From NCBI RefSeq assembly GCF_004345025.1, contig NZ_CP037745.1:2728001-2792000 (forward strand): a stretch of DNA of 64,000 bases. The letters run 5' to 3'. The first letter of the stretch is position 1, and each line of letters starts with the position of its first letter. Position numbers and translations under genes: made by a program. Source of the DNA: Rheinheimera sp. D18 (lineage in GTDB: Bacteria; Pseudomonadota; Gammaproteobacteria; Enterobacterales; Alteromonadaceae). The notes under the pieces were generated by a model. The model did not search any database. It was not told where the DNA came from and was given only the letters and a program-made list of their open reading frames with translations. This document shows positions 20,946 to 26,979 of this stretch, one piece after another.

Positions 20946-21191
20946 GTGAAACTTGCATATCTTAGTCTATTTATGTTTGCTGTGCTTTACGTAGCTCTAG
21001 CTTTTTTTGACTTAGAGCGCTTTGCAATATTATTTGCAATATCTGTGCTCCCTATCAATATTTTTCACGGAAACAGAGATATAAAAGATTTTCATATGGA
21101 TGATAAGAAGTATAAAGGAGTCCTTTTTCTTACATACCCTCCAGTGACGTTCTTCCTCTTAGTATTGACTCATCACTGGTGGTTAAGTTGA
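20946..21191 (+). CDS. Small membrane protein, candidate immunity protein for precursor 1
   Basis: An 81-residue protein that starts with GTG after GGAGGG. Three hydrophobic segments are visible (about 2-20, 26-41, 60-77), joined by short charged loops (FHMDDKKYKG). It has no recognisable family. Bacteriocin immunity proteins are often this size and type and lie directly behind their precursor, as here. Function is inferred from position only. Base composition is more AT-rich than hlyD and the ABC gene around it. Confidence 0.55.
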   Translation: MKLAYLSLFMFAVLYVALAFFDLERFAILFAISVLPINIFHGNRDIKDFHMDDKKYKGVLFLTYPPVTFFLLVLTHHWWLS

Positions 21192-21293
21192 TTTTAATTG
21201 AGATTAAAAGACCGTCAAATAAATTAATAGAACCACACACGCTATTAAGCCTACAAATGCGCTTAAGGGTATAAAATTGCTTGAAACGTCAAA

Positions 21294-23384
21294 ATGATCT
21301 ACCAATCCGAAGCCGCTGAATGCGGCCTGGCCTGTATTGCTATGGTGGCCAATCACCATGGACATCAGCTGGACTTAACTACCCTACGCAACCGCTACAG
21401 CATGTCGCTTAAAGGCGCCAATTTACAACAGTTGATGCAGCTGGGTAACCAATTAGGTTTAACACCACGCGCATTAAAGCTGGATTTAGATGATTTAAAA
21501 AACCTTCGCACACCATGCATTTTGCACTGGGAAATGAACCACTTTGTGGTGCTGAAAAAAGTGCATCGCAATAGCATTACCATTTTAGACCCCGCAATGG
21601 GTGAGCGCCGTTTAACGCTGGATGAAGTGGATAAAGCCTTTACCGGCGTAGCACTGGAGCTAACGCCAGGCACTGAATTTAAAAAAGTTGATGAGCGAGT
21701 ACGCTTAGGCTTAACTGCGTTTTGGACCAAAGTACAGGGCCTGCTACCGTCACTTAGCAAGTTATTCATTTTGTCGTTGTTGTTACAAGTATTTGTGCTG
21801 GCAGCGCCTTATTACACCCAATTAGTGGTGGATGAAGTATTGGTAAGCCAAGACCAACCTTTACTTGTGGTGTTAGCACTTGGCTTTGGTTTAATTATGC
21901 TACTGCAAGTGGTTACCCAAACGCTACGCGGCGGGGTGGTACTGCACTTAGGCTCGGTGATGAGTGTGCAAATGGCGGCAAATTTAATGCGGCATTTATT
22001 ACATTTACCATTAAGTTATTTTGAAAAACGCCATATGGGCGATGTGGTTTCACGCTTTGGCTCACTTAATTCAGTGCGAGAGCTATTAACCAATAGCTTA
22101 GTTGAAGGCGTGATAGACGGCATTATGGCCATTACTGTGTTAGTGATGATGTATTTATACAGCCCACAGCTTAGTTTAGTGGTTGGCATAGCGGTATTAA
22201 TTTATGGCTTATTACGCTGGGCGTTATATAAACCACTACATCAACTGACCGAAGCCAGCATCATTGCCTCGGCTAAAGAGCAAAGTAACTTTATGGAAAC
22301 TGTACGCGGCATGCAAAGCATTAAGCTGTTTGGCCAACAAACCCAGCGCTTAAATATCTGGCAAAATTGTTTTGCGAATGCGGTAAACCAGAATTACCGT
22401 TTAGGTAAATGGCAAATCTCCTATGCCACTATTAACCAGTTGTTATTTGGGGTTGAAAACGTACTGGTAGTCTATTTGGCAGCTCATGCCGTGATGGCGA
22501 GCAACTTTAGTGTTGGTATGCTATTCGCTTTTATGGCGTATAAAAATCAGTTTACTAACCGCACCGCTGCGCTGATTGATAAATTGGTTGAGATAAAAAT
22601 GACCCGGCTACATTTAGACCGCTTAGCCGATATTGCCTTAACCGAAAAAGAAGATGAAGGCAGTGCAAGCGATGGCCGCGATATTAGTGGTCAGCTTAGC
22701 CTAAGCAATATTGGCTTTCGTTATGCCAGTAATGACCCTTTACTATTCAATAGCCTGAATCTTGAAGTAAAAGCCGGTGAAAATATTGCCATTATTGGCC
22801 CTTCTGGCTGTGGAAAAACCAGCTTGATGAAAATTATGCTGGGCTTACTGCCAGCTGAGAACGGCAAAGTAGAAGTAGATGGTGTCGATATTCGTCATTT
22901 AGGGTTACGCCATTATCGCAGCCAGATAGCCGCAGTAATGCAGGATGATCAACTGATGTCGGGTACCTTAGCTGAAAACATCAGTTTCTTTGACAGCCAA
23001 ATGAAGATGCACAGCGTAACTGAAGCCGCAAAGCTAGCCGGTATTCATCAAGATATTGCTGTGATGCAAATGGGCTATAACTCTTTGGTCGGCGATATGG
23101 GTAGTTCGTTATCCGGCGGCCAAAAGCAAAGGCTGTTATTGGCACGGGCACTATATCGAAAACCGAAAATTTTATTTATGGATGAAGCGACCAGTCATTT
23201 GGATGTACAACTAGAGCATTATGTGAATCAAGCAATTAAACAGTTAAATATGACCCGCATTATTATTGCCCACCGGCCAGAAACCATTATTAATGCCGAA
23301 AGGATTATGCAACTGCATAACGGCCAGCTGCAAGATGTAACAGCACCGTATAAGGCACAGTTTGGTATAAATACAGAAAAATAA
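21294..23384 (+). CDS. Peptidase-containing ABC transporter (C39-PCAT) for bacteriocin export
   Basis: Cuts the leader at the double glycine and exports the peptide. It has 696 residues. The C39 domain (1-125) has Cys10 in QSEAAECGLAC, His83 in MNHFVVL and Asp99 in ILDPAMG. The six-segment membrane domain spans about 150-430. The ATPase domain has Walker A GPSGCGKTS (about 502-510), signature LSGGQKQR (about 606) and Walker B ILFMDEATS. The N-terminus is short: relatives usually have 10-20 more residues before QSEAAECG. An in-frame stop at 21282-21284 and a poor RBS suggest that the 5' end was rejoined by the precursor 1 insert. Repeat B begins inside its stop codon region. Confidence 0.92.
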   Translation: MIYQSEAAECGLACIAMVANHHGHQLDLTTLRNRYSMSLKGANLQQLMQLGNQLGLTPRALKLDLDDLKNLRTPCILHWEMNHFVVLKKVHRNSITILDPAMGERRLTLDEVDKAFTGVALELTPGTEFKKVDERVRLGLTAFWTKVQGLLPSLSKLFILSLLLQVFVLAAPYYTQLVVDEVLVSQDQPLLVVLALGFGLIMLLQVVTQTLRGGVVLHLGSVMSVQMAANLMRHLLHLPLSYFEKRHMGDVVSRFGSLNSVRELLTNSLVEGVIDGIMAITVLVMMYLYSPQLSLVVGIAVLIYGLLRWALYKPLHQLTEASIIASAKEQSNFMETVRGMQSIKLFGQQTQRLNIWQNCFANAVNQNYRLGKWQISYATINQLLFGVENVLVVYLAAHAVMASNFSVGMLFAFMAYKNQFTNRTAALIDKLVEIKMTRLHLDRLADIALTEKEDEGSASDGRDISGQLSLSNIGFRYASNDPLLFNSLNLEVKAGENIAIIGPSGCGKTSLMKIMLGLLPAENGKVEVDGVDIRHLGLRHYRSQIAAVMQDDQLMSGTLAENISFFDSQMKMHSVTEAAKLAGIHQDIAVMQMGYNSLVGDMGSSLSGGQKQRLLLARALYRKPKILFMDEATSHLDVQLEHYVNQAIKQLNMTRIIIAHRPETIINAERIMQLHNGQLQDVTAPYKAQFGINTEK

Positions 23385-23723
23385 AAACGGCGCAGGCCAT
23401 CATGCTGCCAAATGAAGTTGATATGCCTGTCGCCGTACAGGAGCCGGTATACCAAGTAGAGGTAGCACTGGCTGCACAACACATCCGCGCTTATGGCAAC
23501 AGAGTCCCGCAGCAATCGGGCATACTGTTAAGCGCAGATATCGTGCTAGAACAACGCAGCCCTATTTTTTAACAGAACAGGGCTTGGTTGTTTGAGCCGA
23601 TTTTAAGCCTAAAAGGGCGACTATAGCTCTAAGTAAAGAGCAACCAATAAACTTAAAAACATCTCAAGGAGAGATAATATGCAAGAGTTAACGTTTGAGC
23701 AAGCTGAAGAAGTGAGTGGTGGT
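23381..23723 (+). repeat. Repeat copy B: hlyD tail remnant and precursor leader
   Basis: Starts with the same ATAAAAACGGCGCAGG as copy A (20346) and begins across the stop codon of the ABC gene. The hlyD reading frame stays open up to a 23-base stretch (near 23561-23583, CCTATTTTTTAACAGAACAG...) that is absent from A and brings a stop. Differences from A within the coding part are mostly silent, for example CCG/CCA and GTA/GTT. It ends at the GG codons of precursor 2. Copies B and D share the same 23-base insertion. Confidence 0.88.
23626..23673 (+). promoter_or_regulatory. Conserved 5' hairpin and RBS of precursor 2
   Basis: Stem GCTCT (23626-23630) / AGAGC (23637-23641), then AAGGAGAGAT just before ATG 23679. 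It is the counterpart of the element ahead of precursor 1, with the closing base pair changed on both sides. Confidence 0.5.
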
Positions 23724-23837
23724 AATTTTTTGTGGAGATTTATCGCTAGAAATTTAATCACAAAGATGGGAAATGGCGAATTACCTCCTGGCTTTGGTGA
23801 GGACTTTCGTCCTAACCCTGACTTCCCTGCTCCTTAA
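23679..23837 (+). CDS. Bacteriocin precursor 2
   Basis: A 52-residue peptide. Leader MQELTFEQAEEVSGG (1-15) ends in a true double glycine. The 37-residue core begins NFLWRFIARNLITKMG, a basic amphipathic-looking helix, and ends in a Pro-rich acidic tail (PPGFGEDFRPNPDFPAP). The core has no recognised relatives and is quite unlike the Gly/Ala-rich precursor 1. It lies between repeat B and a hairpin, followed by a signal-peptidase-like gene. Confidence 0.75.
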   Translation: MQELTFEQAEEVSGGNFLWRFIARNLITKMGNGELPPGFGEDFRPNPDFPAP

Positions 23838-23863
23838 TATGACACTTATTCCTAACATTTAAA

Positions 23864-23900
23864 ATATGCCTAGCGAGGCCACAAGCTTTGCTAGGCATAT
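23864..23900 (+). terminator. Hairpin after precursor 2
   Basis: An 11-base perfect stem ATATGCCTAGC (23864-23874) / GCTAGGCATAT (23890-23900) with a 15-base loop, and no T tract. Probably an mRNA stabiliser or attenuator before the downstream gene. Confidence 0.6.
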
Positions 23901-23950
23901 TCAGAGTGAACTATATGTGCTACATGTGCACCGGGTAACGGATAACCAAG

Positions 23951-24661
23951 ATGTATTTAATTATTTTCCTATTTGTGGCATCACTTTTTTCTATACGAAT
24001 TTTTGAAGTTTTCGATTCAGTATTGTTAGTGCAATTCTGGTTTCTAATTCATGCGCTGCTGATCCTCATTTCATTTTCATTCTTGTTATGGCGCAAAAAA
24101 ATGATCAAATCAGTATTTGTTGTTTCATCATTTATTTTCATTTCATTTATTTACCTTAACAACCCCGAGCTTAATGGTTATTCTGTAGATGAAACAGGTG
24201 AAGATAGATTTACAGAATCCAATTATCCAACAATTCAACCGAATGACATTATCATTTCAAAGCACTTCAACTTCTCACTACAACTAGGTGTGATGGTTGC
24301 AGTAAAAGTAGATGATAATTTACTGCGTAAGCGCATACATGCTATGCCTGGTGACCAAGTGCACATTTGTAATTCAGAAGTTTACGTTAACGGTATGAGG
24401 TATATGTATAGCAATAATTGGGTTGGAGAGTTAATTGATGATAGACAAAAATGCATAAAAAGAAATAGTGTATTTTTCTTATTAAATGATGAATATTTTG
24501 TCATTGGTGATAATGAAAAAAACAGTTATGACTCTAGAAGTTTTGGGCCAGTAAAAAAGGCGGATATTATTGCTCAATCACTATATGTTGTTCGTTTTAA
24601 TGATTATAATCAACAAGTTATTCCCCTAGCTGTTACTTTCTCAAAAAGCCTAATTAAATAG
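23951..24661 (+). CDS. Signal peptidase I (S26)-like membrane protein in the bacteriocin island
   Basis: A 236-residue protein with two or three N-terminal membrane segments (about 2-19, 26-47, 53-69) and a periplasmic S26 domain. The S26 boxes are present: Ser90 in ESNYPTIQPND, Lys127 in RKRIHAMPGD, and GDNEKNSYDSRSFGPV at 186-201. The usual Met after the catalytic Ser is Asn here. The housekeeping LepB has two N-terminal segments and a larger domain, so this is a divergent paralogue. The gene is AT-rich and unlike hlyD in codon use. Its place behind precursor 2 suggests processing of, or immunity to, that peptide. This is inferred only. Confidence 0.75.
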   Translation: MYLIIFLFVASLFSIRIFEVFDSVLLVQFWFLIHALLILISFSFLLWRKKMIKSVFVVSSFIFISFIYLNNPELNGYSVDETGEDRFTESNYPTIQPNDIIISKHFNFSLQLGVMVAVKVDDNLLRKRIHAMPGDQVHICNSEVYVNGMRYMYSNNWVGELIDDRQKCIKRNSVFFLLNDEYFVIGDNEKNSYDSRSFGPVKKADIIAQSLYVVRFNDYNQQVIPLAVTFSKSLIK

Positions 24662-24678
24662 ATTTTCTATCGCTCAGT

Positions 24679-24864
24679 GATATCGTGCTGGAACAACGCA
24701 GCCTACTCTTTATCAATACTGGGCCTGGTTGTTTGAGCTGGTTTTAAGCCTAAAAGGGTGACTATAGCTCTAAGTAAAGAGCAACCAATAAACTTAAAAA
24801 CGTCTCAAGGAGAGATAATATGCAAGAGTTAACATTTGAGCAAGTGGAAGAAGTGAGTGGTGGA
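24679..24864 (+). repeat. Repeat copy C: short hlyD tail remnant and precursor leader
   Basis: Homology with copy A starts at GATATCGTGCTGG (A position 20502), within 20 bases of the stop codon of the S26-like gene. It has its own insertion (about 24702-24726) at the point where B and D carry a 23-base stretch, but of different sequence. It then continues through the 5' hairpin, the RBS and the 15 leader codons of precursor 3. Confidence 0.85.
24767..24816 (+). promoter_or_regulatory. Conserved 5' hairpin and RBS of precursor 3
   Basis: Stem GCTCT (24767-24771) / AGAGC (24778-24782), then AAGGAGAG before ATG 24820, as in copies B and D. Confidence 0.5.
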
Positions 24865-24939
24865 GTAGCTTGGCTTGCACCGGTTGCGGCCGTTCTAACA
24901 GTAATTGCTGCTGTTGATGCAGCAGTCGATGCATATTAA
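24820..24939 (+). CDS. Bacteriocin precursor 3, possibly frameshifted near its end
   Basis: As read, a 39-residue peptide: leader MQELTFEQVEEVSGG and a short hydrophobic Ala/Val-rich core (VAWLAPVAAVLTVIAAVDAA...) ending AVDAY. The +1 frame continues without a break past the stop to 24991 and would give NGYKAGVEQAKHEKANK. Removing one T from TATTAATGG (24934-24942) joins the two into a smooth 58-residue precursor with a hydrophobic helix and a basic, hydrophilic tail. This would be more like known class II peptides. It may be a true frameshift, a sequence error, or a short functional form. Precursor 4 follows 69 bases later. Confidence 0.68.
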   Translation: MQELTFEQVEEVSGGVAWLAPVAAVLTVIAAVDAAVDAY

Positions 24940-24991
24940 TGGCTACAAGGCTGGCGTTGAGCAAGCAAAACATGAGAAAGCTAATAAGTAA
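24929..24991 (+). pseudogene. Out-of-frame continuation of precursor 3
   Basis: This +1 frame starts inside the last codons of precursor 3 and encodes NGYKAGVEQAKHEKANK before TAA at 24989-24991. It has no RBS of its own. It is best read as the displaced C-terminus of precursor 3. Confidence 0.45.
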
Positions 24992-25008
24992 GGTGGGAGA
25001 TGTAAAAC

Positions 25009-25176
25009 ATGATTGAATTGGATCAAAATGAATTAACCTTTGTTCAAGGCGCAGGAATTGTATACGAGATAGCTAAATTTTTTGGATATGCGAATCAATC
25101 GTATTCAGATATAGACTGGGGTGCAGTTGGTGAAGCTGCAAAAATAACCCAAGAAAATTATAAATTAAGAGATTAA
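25009..25176 (+). CDS. Bacteriocin precursor 4 with a different leader
   Basis: A 55-residue peptide too short for most gene callers. GGTGGGAGATG lies upstream as RBS. The leader MIELDQNELTFVQGA differs from the other four, but keeps the acidic-hydrophobic spacing and ends in GA, a permitted C39 cut site. The 40-residue core (GIVYEIAKFFGYANQ...) has a hydrophobic start and a charged tail. No hlyD repeat precedes it. It shares a unit with precursor 3, so the two could act as a two-peptide bacteriocin. The gene call is fairly safe, the partnership is inferred. Confidence 0.62.
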   Translation: MIELDQNELTFVQGAGIVYEIAKFFGYANQSYSDIDWGAVGEAAKITQENYKLRD

Positions 25177-25182
25177 CGTTTT

Positions 25183-25210
25183 GGCAGGCACCGCCTGCCC
25201 TTTATTTTTT
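25183..25210 (+). terminator. Rho-independent terminator after precursor 4
   Basis: GGCAGG (25183-25188) pairs with CCTGCC (25194-25199) around CACCG, followed by TTTATTTTTT. It lies between precursor 4 and the small membrane protein, the same relative place as the hairpins in the other units. Confidence 0.75.
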
Positions 25211-25219
25211 GAGATTGTT

Positions 25220-25387
25220 ATGTCTTATTTAATGGAATTTTTAGCACTAATTATTATCTTTTTTTTCTTTAGGAGGCATTGCGGTAAAAACGTTTTCATT
25301 CCTAAATGGTTGATTCTTTTAGCATGTATTTTATACATAGTTTTGCTTGTTATTAAGCATTGCTTTAGTGAGTATTTCTATTACTAA
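25220..25387 (+). CDS. Small membrane protein, candidate immunity protein for precursors 3 and 4
   Basis: A 55-residue protein with two hydrophobic segments (about 5-17 and 29-44) and a basic loop (RRHCGKNVFIPK). The ATG at 25220 is preferred over an in-frame TTG at 25181, because that start would lie inside the terminator hairpin. It resembles no family I can name. Its size, membrane nature and place behind two precursors suggest immunity. Confidence 0.5.
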   Translation: MSYLMEFLALIIIFFFFRRHCGKNVFIPKWLILLACILYIVLLVIKHCFSEYFYY

Positions 25388-25417
25388 TTAAATCTTCAAT
25401 TGAAAAAAACAGTGAAG

Positions 25418-25537
25418 ATGAATGCATGCAAACCAAGCTACTTTTTACAAAACAGCTTGCTAATAAAATTAGTAATTTCAGTTTGCGGCCATGGAAAAGT
25501 CAAGTCCGAAACAAAAGACGGATTTGAATGCAAGTAG
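25418..25537 (+). CDS. Short Cys-containing peptide related to the following lipoprotein
   Basis: A 39-residue frame starting after GTGAAG. Its last 17 residues, CGHGKVKSETKDGFECK, line up with CGQGNVKKVTSTGFECF at the end of the lipoprotein encoded at 25624-25815, with equal spacing of the two Cys. The N-terminal part lacks a signal peptide, so this may be a truncated, decaying copy, not a working gene. No RBS of quality is seen. Confidence 0.35.
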   Translation: MNACKPSYFLQNSLLIKLVISVCGHGKVKSETKDGFECK

Positions 25538-25543
25538 CTCTGT

Positions 25544-25590
25544 TTAGTTAGTTTGGTTTTCCGAGGCTCACGCCCGTGATAGCTAACTAA
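25544..25590 (+). promoter_or_regulatory. Inverted repeat upstream of the small lipoprotein gene
   Basis: TTAGTTAG (25544-25551) is complementary to CTAACTAA (25583-25590), with a GC-rich loop that itself contains CACGCCCGTG. Position suggests a leader or attenuator for the lipoprotein. The function is unknown. Confidence 0.35.
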
Positions 25591-25623
25591 GGCGGGTGTT
25601 ATTTCAATTACTTTGGGGTTTTC

Positions 25624-25815
25624 ATGTCAAATTTAAAGTTGTTTCTATTTTCTGTTAGCTTAGCTTTATTGTCAGCTTGCAGCTCGAAAATGCAGAGCAC
25701 TAAAAGCTCCGCTGTTGACTCTGTTAAGGTGAATGCAGAATTGGCTTTAAAAGAGTGCGGACAGGGTAATGTAAAAAAAGTTACCTCGACGGGCTTCGAG
25801 TGCTTTGTCAACTAG
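25624..25815 (+). CDS. Small predicted lipoprotein with a two-Cys C-terminus
   Basis: A 63-residue protein with a lipoprotein signal: MSNLKLFLFSVSLALLSAC, lipobox LSAC with the acylated Cys at 19. The mature 45 residues end with CGQGNVKKVTSTGFECF, whose two Cys could form a disulfide. The same C-terminal module occurs in the short frame at 25418-25537. It is the last gene before repeat D, which starts within 10 bases of its stop. It could be an immunity lipoprotein or an unrelated passenger. I do not recognise a family. Confidence 0.6.
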   Translation: MSNLKLFLFSVSLALLSACSSKMQSTKSSAVDSVKVNAELALKECGQGNVKKVTSTGFECFVN

Positions 25816-25824
25816 ATACGACTA

Positions 25825-26118
25825 TCGCCTTACAGGAGCCAGTATACCGAGTACAGGTAGCACTGGATTCGCAACAAATCCGCGCTTATGGCAACACAGT
25901 CCCGCTGCAATCGGGACTGCTGTTAAGCGCAGATATCGTGCTAGAACAACGCAGCCCTATTTTTTAACAGAACAGGGCTTGGTTGTTTGAGCCGATTTTA
26001 AGCCTAAAAGGGCGACTATAGCTCTAAGTAAAGAGCAACCAATAAACTTAAAAACATCTCAAGGAGAGATAAGATGCAAGAGTTAACATTTGAGCACGTG
26101 GAAGAAGTGAGTGGTGGT
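25825..26118 (+). repeat. Repeat copy D: hlyD tail remnant and precursor leader
   Basis: Homology with copy A begins near TACAGGAGCC (A about 20395), less than 15 bases after the lipoprotein stop. The remnant still reads as the HlyD C-terminus (EPVYRVQVALDSQ, IRAYGNTVPLQSG) up to the same 23-base insertion and stop as in copy B. It ends at the GG codons of precursor 5. B and D are the most alike of the four. Confidence 0.88.
26021..26069 (+). promoter_or_regulatory. Conserved 5' hairpin and RBS of precursor 5
   Basis: Stem GCTCT (26021-26025) / AGAGC (26032-26036), then AAGGAGAGAT before ATG 26074, matching copies B and C. Confidence 0.5.
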
Positions 26119-26271
26119 AGTTTAATCAGAGGACTTTTAGATGCGGCTTCTTATACTACAATGTTTATGGAAGCAAAACAAATCGCACAATCGGCAGGTG
26201 TATACTTTTACGACAACGTCATGCTTTCTAACAATTGGATAGATGATATTAATTGGACTGCAAATAAGTAG
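26074..26271 (+). CDS. Bacteriocin precursor 5
   Basis: A 65-residue peptide with leader MQELTFEHVEEVSGG and a 50-residue core starting SLIRGLLDAASYTTMFME and ending NNWIDDINWTANK. The core has an amphipathic first half and an aromatic, polar second half, unlike the other four cores. It is followed by a strong hairpin and a CPBP-family gene. The identity as a precursor rests on the shared leader, RBS and repeat. Confidence 0.78.
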   Translation: MQELTFEHVEEVSGGSLIRGLLDAASYTTMFMEAKQIAQSAGVYFYDNVMLSNNWIDDINWTANK

Positions 26272-26297
26272 ATTTTAACCAATACCGATGTGATTTT

Positions 26298-26325
26298 ATA
26301 AGCAAGCCCGTGCGGGCTTGCTTAT
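26298..26325 (+). terminator. Hairpin after precursor 5
   Basis: A 12-base stem: 26298-26309 (ending AAGCAAGCCC) pairs with 26314-26325 (GGGCTTGCTT...) around the loop GTGC, followed by TTA. It separates the precursor from the CPBP gene. Confidence 0.7.
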
Positions 26326-26338
26326 TACGAGGCTTCGT

Positions 26339-26923
26339 ATGACTTTGTATAGCTTGAGGGATGTTATCTTTGTATATTTTGGTGGTGGCGCGCTATTTTT
26401 AATATTTAGCTTTTTTCAATTTTCAGAATACATAGATGACTACACGATCATAATGATTTCTACCTTGAGCATTATTTTTTCTCTAGAATCAATTAGAGTT
26501 AAATCTGTCAATTCTATGAAAATTAACTTTACAGATGTTAATTTCAAGATTTTAAATGTTTTATTGATTATCACAATTTCTATTTTCATCATAGCGTCTG
26601 GACCAAGAGCAAGTGAAAATTTCCAATATAACTATTGGGATTTTTTTCGGGCAGTTTTTATTTCTCCTTTTTTTGAAGAGCTAATGTTCAGAGTAATTTT
26701 GCTAGGTTTCTTCGTAGGGCTAGTAAAAAATTTTTGGCTTTCTGCGCTTATCGTTTCAGCTGCCTTTGCTTTTGCTCATAACTCAGATATTTTCATTTAT
26801 TCTTTTCTAATGTCTTTAGTTTTTTGTCTAATCAGACTATCGACAAAATCAGTGTTGCCATGCTTTAGTCTTCACGTTTTCCATAATTTGGCTATTTTCT
26901 TTTTCGATGGAGATCTTATCTAA
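26339..26923 (+). CDS. CPBP family membrane protease-like protein, candidate immunity protein
   Basis: A 194-residue integral membrane protein (start ATG 26339 after CGAGG; the frame is open back to 26318). It has about six hydrophobic segments and the three CPBP/Abi motifs: FFEELMFR (Glu-Glu and Arg), FAFAHNS, and HVFHN. CPBP (Abi) proteins give self-immunity in several Gram-positive class II bacteriocin loci, and their intact motifs are needed there. This gene is very AT-rich compared with crbS or hlyD, so it is probably acquired. It is the last gene of the island. Confidence 0.78.
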   Translation: MTLYSLRDVIFVYFGGGALFLIFSFFQFSEYIDDYTIIMISTLSIIFSLESIRVKSVNSMKINFTDVNFKILNVLLIITISIFIIASGPRASENFQYNYWDFFRAVFISPFFEELMFRVILLGFFVGLVKNFWLSALIVSAAFAFAHNSDIFIYSFLMSLVFCLIRLSTKSVLPCFSLHVFHNLAIFFFDGDLI

Positions 26924-26979
26924 CGCAATAATTAGCTGAATTAAACTTGTAATTATTAAAAATAATAATGAACTCCTGC

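Noticed and set aside
25805..25990. A 61-residue open frame over repeat D
   Set aside because: It is read in a different frame from the HlyD remnant and covers duplicated non-coding and decayed sequence with no leader or RBS.
19326..26923. Integron or phage origin of the cassette stack
   Set aside because: No integrase, attC-like sites, transposase or inverted repeats were seen. The shared segment is a piece of the coding gene hlyD, so homologous recombination fits better.
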